Source: Mycoplasma testudinis ATCC 43263
Lineage (GTDB): Bacteria; Bacillota_I; Bacilli_A; Mycoplasmatales; Mycoplasmoidaceae
NCBI RefSeq assembly: GCF_000687795.1
Contig: NZ_JHXT01000002.1
Location: forward strand, 1-64,000
Direction: 5' to 3'
DNA length: 64,000 nt
Shown here: positions 1-11,750 of the stretch, piece after piece
How positions within the stretch are numbered: position 1 is the stretch's first letter
Layout: each line of letters starts with the position of its first letter
Made by a program: the position numbers and the translations under genes
Notes under the pieces: generated by a model
What the model was told of the DNA's origin: nothing
Databases searched by the model: none
Seen by the model: only the letters and a program-made list of their open reading frames with translations

Positions 1-306
1 TTCAAAAACACGATTGTTAATAAAATAAAATCATTGATTGAATGAAAACAATATTTTATGATTCAAAAGAAGATGAAACATCAAACGGGAGGTCATTCGC
101 TTATAAGAATATTACAACACGCTCAACTTTCGTCTGCCAAAAAATTAGACCAAAACTATCAAGTTGTGTATAATTTTTCAAATCAAAAAAGTAATATTAT
201 AGAAACAGAAACTATAACTTATAAAAGTGGATCAAAGGGATTGCTAAAAACAAAAATGTTAGAGGGATATTTCATCAATTATTCCTTAGATAATACAATT
301 CACTAA
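1..306 (+). CDS. C-terminal end of an unrecognised protein (cut by window edge)
   Basis: An open frame enters from the left edge and stops at 304-306, giving the last 101 residues. One UGA (43-45) is read as Trp. An internal ATG at 58 could start a short protein, but the frame is open back to base 1, so a longer gene is more likely. The segment is basic and polar, has no membrane helix, and shows no motif I recognise. About 200 bp of empty sequence follow before the end of the next, oppositely oriented gene. Function unknown. Confidence 0.5.
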
Positions 307-503
307 CTGTTCTTCTACCACCTATTTATTTTATGAAACCTCCAAAATAAACGAAGTTAGTTAGATCTTTATGTGCTTAGAGAAAGGCGGACAATAAAAG
401 ACAATTTTAACTTCTTTTGATTTTTAAAAAATCTAAAAACCTACCATACTAAATTTATTTAATATCAAGCGTAAAAAAGTTTTGTAAATGCTTAAAAAGA
501 CAA

Positions 504-3500
504 TTACTTTAAGTTAAGCACGCGATATTGATCTGGATGTTCTTGATGTAATTTCATCAAAGTGCTATATAAAGTATGATTTGCTGGAGTAGTATCGTCC
601 ATCGGTGTTGCTCCACCAATGACATCATAGTATCCTTTTACACGCAATTGCACTATTTGACCAAAAACATTACTACGATCTTCGTTCGGTCCATCAAAGT
701 AAACTCCACGATAAATTCCTAAAACAAGACTAGGATTATTTGCTTCAAAGAAAGGGCTTCCTGAAGAACCACCACCAACATTCAGATATTGAACCGATTT
801 AGTAACACCAATATGAGCTTCGACTATTGATTGGTCAGTTTTCATGGATTTAGTACCATTTGGATAGTAATCTAAAGTACCAGAAGTATCAGTTCGTTTT
901 CTAGTATTTACAACTGTACTAGTTAATGAATTATGTTGAATCATTTCATCAATTTTATTGATTCTTGTGAACATGTAACCACTACCTATTTGACTATTGT
1001 TATCACCAATATAGAATTGCGATTTTGGTGAACCATTATAGTTAAATGACGTTGCTGGATAACCAGCAGTATACCCTAAATGATTTAAATCTGCAGAGGT
1101 ATGATCTGCTCCATCTACTGGATTGTATGATGTTTGAGCAAATTGTAAATCAGGGAAATTAGCTAACGTATTTTTAGTTAAGTGCTGAATAAATGCAGCG
1201 TTTCAAATCCGAATTTTATCTTCATTATGTCCACTCGTAGTCTGGGCATTAGAAATAATGTTATTTGATCATGACTCGATGGAAATATTATTTTGTTTTG
1301 CCTTGGCCAAACTGGCTTTTAAATCAGCAGATAAGAAATTAACTTTCATTACGGCAAAATCAACCGCTAATTTTAAGTTGCCCTTTTCGTGATTGATGGT
1401 ACTAGTAATAGTCGAAGTATTAGTTACCTTGCCTTGAGCATCTTTTGTTCAATGATCAACTTTAGCTGTTAAATCAGTTGCTGAATAAATATAATCAATA
1501 TCACCTTTAGCGTAGTCAGATCGAGTAGTCCCAATTTGAGTATCGTCTCATTGGCCATCCAAATTTTTCTGCAACATAAAATTTTGTGGCTGATTATATT
1601 GCTTAAATGCAGTTCAACTATAATCAATTAAACTACCAGTAACTTGCCGCTGCAAGAAAGCCGTATAAACGTGTAAATTTGTTGCAACATAATACGAATA
1701 AAAGTCGGGATTGTACGGATCATCAGTTGCGCTAGCTTTTCCAATTAATCACCCTGTACCACCTACTGATTGAATATTTGGGGCCGTTTCAGTTGATGAA
1801 CTAGATGAGGAAGCAAATTCTGTTTCTGATGGTTTATTTGATTTGTTTTTAATTTCTTTATTAGAATCGTAATTGACATGTAAAGCAACTACACGATTTG
1901 CCATAAAATCAAATGCGGTTTTATCAGGACCGTTATTTTTCAAATCAACATTTGTTGTAATATGCCCCTGAGATTGTGGTGATTGACCAAGTTGAAAATA
2001 AGAATACATATTTTGCGAAGGAGATATATTATTTTCTGCAATCGTGTTGGCAAAAGTAATAGTTTTAGGTTTATTTGGATCAATTTTATTAAAGCCAGAT
2101 AAAGTAATTGTTCGACGTATTATTATTGGATTTTGATTAGTTGAATCACTCTTCAAAAGGACGTTTAATAAGATACTAACAGAGCCAGTCTCTGAATAGT
2201 TTGATCTAGGAGATACAGATAATACTGTGTTACGATACACGCCTACTCTAGGGTCAGAAAAAGACAAATTAAAGTATTGTTGATAAATGTTTCCACTAAT
2301 GGTGGTACTATTTTTAACAAAGGTTTGTACTCCTTTAGGGGTAATCGTTGGTGTGATTGTAACGTTGGTCAAAAGTTGTGAAAGTTGTGTGTCATTTTTA
2401 AAATTAGGAATTTTAAAGGTCTTCAAATCCGTTTCTTGCCCTAAACTATTTTTTAATTTGTACTTAAAAGAAATTGTGCTAGTTTTATTGTTTTTCACAA
2501 AATCCATATCTAAAAATTCAACACTAGATACCGCTTCATCCACTTCTGGTTTAGGTAAAGTATTTTCTGAAAATTCTAAAGTTTTTTGCAAATCAGAAAT
2601 GTTAACTTCAGTTGCATATTCTTTGTCAGTAATTAATTTTTTAATACTTTCAGCAGTAAATGTACCTTTGGGATTAAAAGGTCTAAATGCAAGGAAATTT
2701 CTAACTGATCCAGTTTTAACTTTTGAAGTAAATCCGTTTTTAGACAAGTTATATTGAAAACTTAAAATTCCATTTTGTTGTTCGGGTTTTAAACTGTCTT
2801 CAACAAGAATAAACTTAATATCATCTGGTTTGTTTGTAATAGTTACTTTTGTATTAAAGTTAGCACTATTTACGTTATTAGGTCTCGTTGTTTTATCTGC
2901 AGCATTAAAATCTAAATCAATAGAATCTAATTGCATTTGAACTGTTTTGAATCCAGAAACTTCCAATTTATAAATTTGAGACGAAATTTCTTTTGATGAG
3001 ATATCTTGCAATTTAAACGAAAGAGTCCATGATCCATTAGCATCATTCTGATTAGAAACACTAATTTCAATCATTTCATAGGACTGAGAATCAAAATGAA
3101 CATCAATGTAAGAATTAAAATTAACGTTTGAGATTGAACTTGGAAAAACATCCTTATTAGTGGCATCAAAAGTTAACGATTCTTGCGAAGGAAATACGAC
3201 AACTTTAGGTTCTTCTTTTTCTGGAGTAACATCAGGCTTTGGTTCAGGTTGAGGTTCTGGCTTTTTTGGTTCTTCAAGAGCGGGTTTTTGATCTTGATTT
3301 GTCGCAGGACCTTTATCGGTTTCTTCTTTAACAGGTGGGTGATCAACAACGGGTTTTTCTTTTTCGGTTTGTTTGTTATCAGGTTCAATATGAGTAGCAC
3401 TAGCGCATGAAGAAACAATGACAGCTAAAGCAGACATACTACTTAAACTAAGTCATCAATATTTCTTGCGACTTGTTTTTTTATTATTTTTTGTAAACAT
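504..3500 (-). CDS. DUF31/MIP-type trypsin-like serine protease, surface lipoprotein
   Basis: A 998-residue protein. It opens with a basic segment, a hydrophobic stretch and a lipobox ending VIVSSC (Cys about 31), so it should be lipid-anchored outside the cell. Residues about 40-95 are a Pro/Glu/Lys-rich linker, followed by about 480 residues of beta-rich sequence and then a trypsin-fold domain. The catalytic triad is visible: ATNLHV (His610), VDFAVM (Asp714) and GGGSSGSPFF (Ser915). This is the layout of the DUF31 peptidases, which include the mycoplasma immunoglobulin protease MIP. MIP usually works with an adjacent binding partner, MIB; none is seen here, so immunoglobulin as substrate is only inferred. 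Several UGA codons split the frame under the standard code. ATG at 3500 is chosen because it gives the complete signal peptide. Confidence 0.85.
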
Positions 3501-3608
3501 GAAATTTTAGTAATTTTAAATGAGGGTACACAGTTGCAAGCTGTAACTTGTACATATCTATTTTATTATGTTTTGAATTTTAAAGGCATTTTTGTGAAGA
3601 AAACGAGT

Positions 3609-6551
3609 TTATAATTTTACATTTTTAAGATAATCGTATAAATCTTCTCGAACTGGAGTAATTAATTTGTAATGGATTTTGACAGCCTTTACATTATTGG
3701 TATTTGGCATAATAAACTCTTCAAATTTACCGATTGGAACAATTTTTCCTAAGTAATAAAATTCCTTTGAGGAATTTTTGTCTTCTTTGTTCTTACGAAT
3801 AAATAAATGAATTTGAGTATTATTTTTCGTGGCGTTCTGTATTATTTTGATGTCTTGAGATGTTAGATCTCTTTTCGATTTGGAAATTGCTATTAGATGG
3901 TTTGGTGTTATCAAATCGTCTTCATAATTAATGGATGCTTTTAATTCATTATGCTTATCATAATTAATAAATATCGGGAAGGTATTAGTTATTTTGTCAT
4001 ATTTATACCCGCCAATATTTAAGGCAACTTGAGACTGGTTTCAGTCTAATAATCGGGCAACTTCATAATAAGTATATTTCTCATATAATTTAAAAGAAGT
4101 TCCTTCATAAAAATCAAAATATTTAGACGAATAACGCATCAATCCAAATTCAATCAAGTCTTTTATTTGATTCTTAAATTCTTGGTCTTCTAAAGATTTC
4201 AAAAAAGTTTGAGAAATTCTATAAGTAGAATTTTCTTTTGAAATTAAAACACACTCTTTAAAGGTATCTTTCGATATCCCAGTATCAAATGTATTAGAAA
4301 AAATATTAATTAAATTATTAACCGTATTATCTCCAAATTGAACATTAAATCTTTGGAATAATAATTGCTTTAAATCAGAAAAAAGATCTTTAGTCCCATC
4401 AATCATAAGTTTTAAAGCTAATAATTCGTGTGGCCTTTTTCCAGATGCAAAACGTTGTGAAATAAAACTTAAAATGTTACTTTTCAAAACATCAAACTTA
4501 ACATGATAATCTGTTTCGTATTTACTCAAAAAATTATGATAAGAACCTAAAGTCTTATTTTCGAAGATTTTAAGGGGATCAATGGAATTATATGTATCAA
4601 AATCTATAATTCTTGGAATTCTACCAATTTTGTTTTTTAGCAAGTTGTAATTATTTTTAATCAAACTAACTTCATTGAAGTTAGCACGATCTATGGACGT
4701 TAATATTTGAAATTTGGCTATTTCATCAAATTGAATTGTGGATGATCCCGGAAGAAATTTATAGCCTTCGCAAACGAAATTTCTTAGAAAATCCTTGTTA
4801 TATGAGCGGTCCCCAGAAAGTGCAAGTGGAATCATAAAATTATTAAGATAATTCCCGACAAAATCTAAAACTACAACATATTCTTTAATTCCATTTTTTG
4901 TTTTTCTTAGTCCGCGGCCAAGTTGTTGAACAAATATAATTGGGCTTTGGGTAGGACGAAGCAAAATAATTTGATTAACCTCAGGAATGTCGACACCTTC
5001 ATTAAAAATATCTACACTAAAAATGTAATCTAAATAATTATTTAAATCATCACTTTCCAATAAATCTATAGCATCGCTTCGTTTTTGATCGCTATCTTCA
5101 CCACTTAAAGCGACTGTTTTAAATCCAAGCGCATTAAATTTTTTAGATAACTCTTTTGCTTCACTTCGATTTTTGCAAAAGACTAGACCCTTAACTCGGT
5201 TACCCCCGTGGCCATAAAATTTTGCTTGCTCTATAATGTGTTTTACTCTTTCATCAGACGCTAATTTCATAAAATCTTTTACGTCATCACCAATATAACT
5301 TTTCCCACCTATTTCTAAATCCGTTATTCCAAAATAATGAAAAGTCACCGTCAGGTTTTCTTCAAGGGCTCTTTGTAAAGTGATTTCCAACGATATGTTA
5401 TTATGAAATAATTTATAAATATCGTATGAATCAGTTCGATCAGGTGTAGCTGACATACCTAATCAAAATTTGGGTTTAAAATATTCCATAATTTTTTCAT
5501 AACTTTTTGCACCAGCACGATGCACTTCATCAATCACAATAAAATCAAATTGATTTGGAGAAAACTCTTTCAAAACCTCATTTTTAGATAAAGTCTGTAT
5601 TGTTGAAAAAATATAATCCTTTTTAAAATCTTTAGAAGTTCCGCTCACCAAACCATAACTAAAATTTTGCCCTAAAACATTTTTATAACTTTCTTGAGCA
5701 TCACGTGCAATACGTTCACGATGAACTACGAACAAAACTTTTTTAAATTGTAATTCTTTTAATGCAAAAGCAGAAGCATATGTTTTCCCTGTGGCTGTAG
5801 CTGATATCAAAAGAGCACGTTGTTTTCCTGAATTGATTAATTCCTTTAAATTAGTGATAAATTCAGTCTGCATTTTATTTGGTTTTAAATCTGTCAACAA
5901 TGGGTATAAAGATAATTTTCTTTGAAATTCAAATTGAGTTTTTGCCAAGTAATCGTTAGTGTAAATTTCAATAAAGTCGCAATATTTTTTTGAATTTGGT
6001 GAGTTTCATAGTGACTCAAACTCCTTTTTGACCAAAATGGCAAATTTACCTCTTTTAGACGATGTTATCTTAGCGTTTCACTCTTTGTTTAATGAAAGCG
6101 CACTTTCAGTTAAGTTTGAACTACCAATTAAAAATGTAACGGTTTCATCATTATCAAAGATATATCCCTTTGTATGAAACCCAGAAAATTTATTATCAGT
6201 TCAAAACATTCTTAATTCAATGTTTTTAAATGAATTTATTTTTTCTAATGCTTTAGGCTGTGTAAAAGTCAAATAGTTGGTTGTCAATATTCTTCCAGGA
6301 ATTTTTCGTTTTTCAAGATCTTTTAAGATGGTTAACAAGCTTTCTAAACCAGAAGAATTGATAAAAGCAACACTAATGGCAAAACTTTTGCATTTTTTAA
6401 GTTCGTCACTTAAAGTTGCCAGAACTTTTTGATTATTTAGAAAATCATTAGAAATTATTTGAAACTGATATTGTGTATCAGAAGATATTTCAGCATCTAA
6501 TAAAGATGTTTGAATAGATTCAGATAACGATTTTAAAACTTTATTGTTCAT
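3609..6551 (-). CDS. PLD-type nuclease / DEAD-like helicase / DUF3427 fusion
   Basis: A 980-residue protein in one frame once UGA is Trp. Residues 1-190 are a phospholipase-D-like nuclease domain with one HKD-type motif (HTKGY at His126, then IGSSNLT). Residues about 225-620 are a superfamily 2 helicase: Walker A TATGKT (about 252-257), DEVH (341-344), SAT (about 367-369) and a C-terminal helicase half with QQLGRGLRK. The rest matches the DUF3427 C-terminus and ends in a VREDLYDYL motif. This fusion is known in bacteria and is usually thought to act on DNA in restriction, defence or repair; its exact role is not established. It stands alone between the protease and a reductase. ATG at 6551 is followed directly by the PLD domain. 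Confidence 0.85.
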
Positions 6552-6634
6552 CAGATTACCATGCTGTTTTTTTTATTAATTATAACAGCTAGCATTTATA
6601 TAAGAATATTGGATTGGATTTGAATAAATTTAGT

Positions 6635-7399
6635 TTATTTTTGATTAATATGATTTATCAGTTTCAAGTCCTCTAATGTTAAACGAATATTCTTTGCTTT
6701 TATGTTATTCATAATCCTTAAAGTGTTAACGGATTTAACAATCACTGGTATATTTTGGGAAGTTAAAAAAGATATCAATATACTGGGAATATCTGTACGA
6801 TATTTCATTGCAATTTGTTTTAATATTGGATTCTGTAAGTTTTTTTCAAGATCACCAAGTGGACTTCAAGCTTGAACTTGAATTCCTAATTCATGATTAA
6901 ATTTAATTAATTTTGGTCGAAAATAATTTGCAGAAATCTCAATTTGATTAACTCACGGTTTAACACCAGTTCTATTAATCAATAATTTGACATTGTCCTC
7001 AGTAAAATTAGACACGCCAATATTTTGTACTAAACCTAATCTTTGACATTCGATTAATTGCCTTCAAGCACTAACATTTACACTATCATCAACATGAGGC
7101 ACGTGTAAAAGGTAAGATCATAATTGTGTTGTTTTTAAATTTCTTAAAGCTAGTTCTAAAGTTTTTCTCACATTGTGATAATCGCTGCTTCAAATTTTTG
7201 ATTGAATAGGTAAATCAATATTAATTCCTTGACCTTGCAATTTAAGAATTGCCTCACCTATTAAGTCTTCATTAGAGTAATATGCAGCTGTATCAATATA
7301 ACTATATCCAGACTTTTGAACAACTGGTAAACACCTAAGAAAATCTTTTAAATTCAAGATTTCTCACGTACCATAACCAAATAAAAATTTCTTGTTCAT
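6635..7399 (-). CDS. aldo/keto reductase, paralog 1
   Basis: A 254-residue aldo/keto reductase, predicted to be an NAD(P)H-dependent carbonyl reductase of the cytoplasm. The expected tetrad is visible: Asp in YIDTAAYY, Tyr five residues later, Lys in QSKIW and His in YLLHVPH. Later family signatures GVSNF and QAWSPLGD are also present. Five Trp codons are UGA, so it looks broken under the standard code. In-frame ATGs also lie at 7402 and 7408; 7399 is chosen because the product then begins MNKK like the paralog at 8177-8995, to which it aligns along its length. It lacks the acidic tail of that paralog. Substrate unknown. Confidence 0.88.
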
Positions 7400-7411
7400 C
7401 ATAAGCATCAC

Positions 7412-8130
7412 TTTGCTTTCTTCGCGAGATTATTAAGCAAATCCAATAAAATTTTAGATCAACTTTATTTTATGCGTTATTTATCGCGCTAAAAATTACA
7501 TCTTCTTTTTTTCTTTATAGCTGTAAAACTTCATTTAATTAATACCTTTTATGCGCAAAAAAGAATTTCAAGATATTAACGAATAATTAATTCCATTCAC
7601 AATTCAAATAAAATATGAAATCGACAGCTGAGAAAAAATCCCAAAAATAACTCTAACTACAGTATTAATTAACAAAAACTATCGTCGGCTATATAATACA
7701 AAGATAAATTCAAAATACTAACCAAAAGATGCTTTATAGTTAAATAAATGGTCAAGTAAGAAACTTCTAATAACTAACGTGATGAATCAAAAAATAGTTT
7801 TTTTATTTTTAAATTACGTATCACATTAGTAATATCGACATAAAAAATAATATTTGAATAAACTCATTCCAAAATTCCAGATTTGCAATTCATTATTACT
7901 TTTAAAGGTGGCAAACAATAATGCAACTTTTTTGAAAAGTGAAGAGCATAAACTTAATTACATATAATCTGAATTTCAATCTCTTTTCAAAATCCGTTAT
8001 GGATATTTTGAATTAATTAAAGAAACTCAAAAGCTAATTAAAACAACATACATCTAGTAACTTTGCACTAAAAAGATAAATAAAATGATGTAAGTTATAA
8101 GATTTTATCGAATTGACATTCACTAATACA
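7412..8130. other. long AT-rich gap between the two reductases
   Basis: About 720 bp with no credible frame on either strand, even with UGA as sense, and no RNA gene recognised. It is richer in stop codons than the other gaps in this compact genome. A decayed gene is possible, but I could not identify one. Confidence 0.4.
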
Positions 8131-8134
8131 AAAT

Positions 8135-8162
8135 AAAAATCAGGTTCATAAAACCTGACTTC
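8135..8162 (-). terminator. rho-independent terminator after reductase paralog 2
   Basis: Read leftward, TCAGGTT pairs with AACCTGA across a short loop and is followed by TTTTTATTTT. It lies 15-40 bp past the stop of the reductase at 8177. Confidence 0.75.
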
Positions 8163-8176
8163 ATTTAATTAATTTA

Positions 8177-8995
8177 TTATTCTAGATCAGGTTCAAGCGC
8201 GGGATCATAATAAGTCTCAGACGCCTTGTTTGAATACTTATTCAAGACCTTAAGAGATTCGATATCGGTTTTTGTTAGTTTAATTTTAATTGCTTTAGCG
8301 TTACTGACTGCCCGTTCGGGTTTTATGGTTTTAACAATTAATGAAATGTTTTGGGAACTTAAAAAAGCAATCAAAATTCCCGCTACATCTGTTTTATACT
8401 TTTTGGCCAATTTAATTAATAAGGGATTTTTTAAATTTTCTTTTATTTTTCCCAATGGACTTCAAGCTTGAACAAAAATATCATTATTGTGGTTATAAAC
8501 AATCCGGTCCTCACGGAAATTATTAACCGATAATTCGATTTGATTACATCACGGTTTTACTCCGGTTCTAGCAATAAGCAAATCCACCATATCTTTATCA
8601 AAGTTAGATACACCGATGTTTTCAACTAAACCAAGTTGCTGGCATTTAATCAATTGTTTTCAAGCATTAATATTCACGTTCATATCTAAGTGTGGACGAT
8701 GAATCAAATAAGATCAAAGTTTTTCTTTTTTTAATTTTTTTAAAGCTTTAACTAAAGCGCCTTTAACGTCGCCAAATTGAGTCACTCAAACTTTTGACTG
8801 AATCGGCAAATTAACTGGTTTACCTTTTTTAGCAAGTGTTGCTAAAGCTCTACCTATTTGTGCTTCATTTTTATAAATGTAAGCAGTGTCGATATAATCA
8901 TATCCAGCTTTTTCAATTACTGCTAAGCAACTAGTTAAATCTTCTGTCGAAAGATTCATTCAAGTTCCATATCCTATACGAATTTTTTTGTTCAT
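8177..8995 (-). CDS. aldo/keto reductase, paralog 2
   Basis: A 272-residue aldo/keto reductase. The tetrad is intact: Asp36 (YIDTAYIY), Tyr41, Lys68 (QSKVW) and His99 (YLIHRPH); GVSNF and QAWSPLGK follow. It is clearly homologous to the gene at 6635-7399 and most likely arose with it by duplication, but carries about 18 extra residues at the C-terminus rich in Asp, Glu and Pro. The start is well supported by AAAGGA about 6-8 bases before the ATG. The two copies share orientation but are 777 bp apart with a terminator between, so they are separate transcription units. Substrate unknown. Confidence 0.9.
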
Positions 8996-9146
8996 TTTAA
9001 ATCCTTTAGTAATTAGTTATTACTTTATTATATTTTATGAATGTCTGAAAAATACCACAGACCGATTTTCTCACAAAAATGAACACAGAAAAATCAATGA
9101 TATATCGATAAATTAAATATATCTTCTAATATAAAAGAAACAGATT

Positions 9147-10211
9147 TTAAACACTTTGTTCAGTTAAATTTTGCACTTCAGGTTGATAATCTAAATTAGG
9201 TGTAGTTTTTCAAACCTTGATTGCTACTAACAATGCTGTTATTCCTAGACTTATAGTCCCTAAATTAAGAAGTAGAATTAATTTTTTTGAATTATCGAAT
9301 TGTTCTTGGTGTTTTTTTAATTCGTCAACTAATTTTAGTTGTAGCAAGAATGCCCATCATGCAAATATATAAACTAACAAAGGAGTTGCGATCACCCCAC
9401 CAACAAAATCGTCAACAACTGATTTTAAAATACTACTAAAAGACACTATGTTTCCATCCGAATCTTGATACGTAAAATTTCTGTTTGATGGAGCATTATA
9501 ATTCCCAAATACAACAGGTAATGTAATGATCATTATCAAAAGGGAAACAAAAAGTAAGGGACATACAACCATATAAAGAAGGGTAGTTATTTTGAATTTC
9601 TTAAATGATTGAACTATTTGATTACTTTCTAATCCAGAAAAATTGCTATTTGCACCTGAAGAATCAATTGGTTTAAATACTTTTTTTAATATATCGTTAA
9701 TTTTAATGGCAGCCACTAAAGTCGAAACTCCTAAAGTTAAAAGACCCAACCAACAATACATTGGAAAAAATTTTCCGTTTTCAAAAGAACTTGAGAGTTT
9801 ATTTGCTTTTGCACCAATAACAAATAATGTAATCAAACAACAAAAACCAAGAGCACCGTAAAGAGAGTATAGTGGTGTTATTGAAGAGTAGCGAATATTT
9901 GTACCTCCAACAACATTAAACTCAAATGGCAAAGCAGCAGCAATTGCATAACTTCTGATCGTAGGCACAATCAATGTAAAAAACACTACAATAAAAAATA
10001 AAGTGCTAATTGATCATAATACTATGTAGGCCACTGCTGTTTCTTTAAATTGTTTCAATTCATTCTTAGAAGCTATCTTAGAGCCATTTTTAGATTTTGC
10101 TCCTTTTCTTGAAGTCGAATTATTTTTTAATGATGATTGCCCATATAAATTTTCAGATGTAGATCTTGCATATGGATTATTATGTACAGCATACGGGTTG
10201 TTTTGATTCAT
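9147..10211 (-). CDS. unrecognised six-helix membrane protein with NPYA-type N-terminus
   Basis: A 354-residue protein. Residues 1-60 are hydrophilic, with two NNPYA repeats and an ENLYG motif followed by a Lys/Ser-rich stretch. About six membrane segments follow, roughly at residues 60-85, 110-130, 143-163, 195-220, 270-295 and 320-342. No transporter family signature is visible. The N-terminus matches that of the next gene upstream (MNQNNPYA then NLYG), so the two are related or bind the same partner. It is the last of three co-directional genes, 38 bp after its neighbour. Function unknown. Confidence 0.75.
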
Positions 10212-10249
10212 AATTTATGTTCCTTCTTAGTTTAATAAAACTTGATTAA

Positions 10250-10768
10250 TTAATAACCTTCAGCATTTAGTCGGTTAACAGTCATGCACGATGCTATAAA
10301 TGTAAGGAATCCAAGAGTAATAAACAGACCAACTATAGATAAAATAAATCAAGCTGTAGCACCTTTAAATTGATTTCCATATTTATGAATTTTAACTATC
10401 TGAACGATGGCAGATACAAATCAAATAAAACCAAAAATGGCTAATATGGCGATTACAACTACTATCCCTCAACTAACATTAAACGCTATTTGCTGCGATA
10501 AAGGCAGGTAAATAAGTACAACAACAAAAATAACAGAAAATACAATAGTAATAATTCAAAACGACAAAGCTACTCTAGCTGTAACATTCAAGGTTCTAAC
10601 TAGTGGCCATGGCGCTTGTTCATCATCATCTACAAAGTTTACTTCTTTATTTTTTTGTGGTTGGTTTGAATTAACTTGAGTGCTATTAACTTGTTTTGGA
10701 TGGTTGTTGCTAGGAACTCCGTAAAGATTATCTGCTCCTGATCGAGCGTAAGGATTATTCTGATTCAT
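10250..10768 (-). CDS. unrecognised small membrane protein with NPYA-type N-terminus
   Basis: A 172-residue protein starting MNQNNPYAR and containing DNLYG by residue 17, as in its downstream neighbour. A polar, Asn/Gln-rich segment with an acidic patch (VDDDEQ) follows, then about three membrane helices in the C-terminal 110 residues. A TTG codon two triplets earlier also opens the frame, but the ATG at 10768 reproduces the exact N-terminus of the paralog and is preferred. The stop of the upstream gene is 11 bp before the start, so translation is probably coupled. Function unknown. Confidence 0.72.
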
Positions 10769-10779
10769 ATTCAACTATT

Positions 10780-11436
10780 TTATTTACCAAATAACTGAAG
10801 AGCAAATTCTTTGCTTGCAAAACTTTTTACAGTTTGTTTTTGGAAATGATATTCATTGTACCCTTTTGGCAATAGTGTCCGTGCAAACCAAACTATTGTG
10901 TTAGCTTGGGATAATAATTTTTGGATAGTTTTATTATAAATATCAACTTGTCTTTGAACTTCTTCCTTTACTTTTTGCTGTTCATTTATAGCATTCATTT
11001 GTTTAGCACGTTGGGCTTTAGAGTATAAACCTAAAGTAAAATTATTTGCCGCATTAAAACCCATCGAAGAAATACCTCTAAGTATATCTGATTTCAATAC
11101 CTGACCCATTGTTACTTTTCCATCAAATGAATGAAGTTGCTGAAGTTGAAGTGGTAACGGTACATTTAAAATTGCACTATGCAATTGTTCGTACGTTACT
11201 TCCAATTCTGTAAGTTTAGATAAATTAGGTAGTTTTAAATCTCTTCTCACTACTAAAGTATATAAAATACTGGGATCATCTGTTGCGGTTGGAATTTTTA
11301 CACCTATTACCTTTCAGCCAAAACTTGTATAATCTTCGGTTTTCGTTTCATCATATTGACTTGTAACAACAATTTCTCTACTTTCAAAATTTTGAGAATT
11401 AATCATGGGTGCGGCAGTGGCATTGGAATTATTCAT
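10780..11436 (-). CDS. unrecognised soluble protein, first gene of the NPYA cluster
   Basis: A 218-residue protein without signal peptide or membrane helix. The N-terminal 30 residues are polar. A predicted coiled-coil stretch rich in Gln, Lys and Glu lies at about 135-175, followed by a basic C-terminus. No family recognised. An AGGAAAA sequence sits just before the ATG. The open frame continues upstream through the A tract at 11528-11611, where it would encode a run of lysines; that part is not credible as protein. It is the first gene after the A-tract promoter region, so any effect of tract length should reach it first. Confidence 0.68.
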
Positions 11437-11521
11437 AATTTTCCTAAAATAAATTGATATCCAACTAATAAAAACCATTTCAAAAAGATATTGTAAAAAT
11501 CGCTTTCGAAACGAGTTGGCG

Positions 11522-11616
<95 letters not shown>

Positions 11617-11702
11617 GGGCTTTTTAAAAATTTTATGATTTTTTATAAAACAAAATTTAAGCAAACAGCTCTAGAAAAAATAATTTTTAATTCATTACAA
11701 AT

Positions 11703-11724
11703 AAAAAAGAAGCTTGCGCTTCTT
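11703..11724 (-). terminator. terminator after the purine permease
   Basis: Read leftward, AAGAAGC and GCTTCTT form a 7-bp stem with a 4-base loop, followed by TTTTTT. It is about 27 bp past the permease stop. Confidence 0.75.
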
Positions 11725-11750
11725 CTTTAGAATACTTAAACATCAATTAA

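Noticed and set aside
3183-3410. Phe/Trp-rich plus-strand frame
   Set aside because: It is the antisense of the Pro/Glu/Lys linker of the protease lipoprotein, with no start signal of its own.
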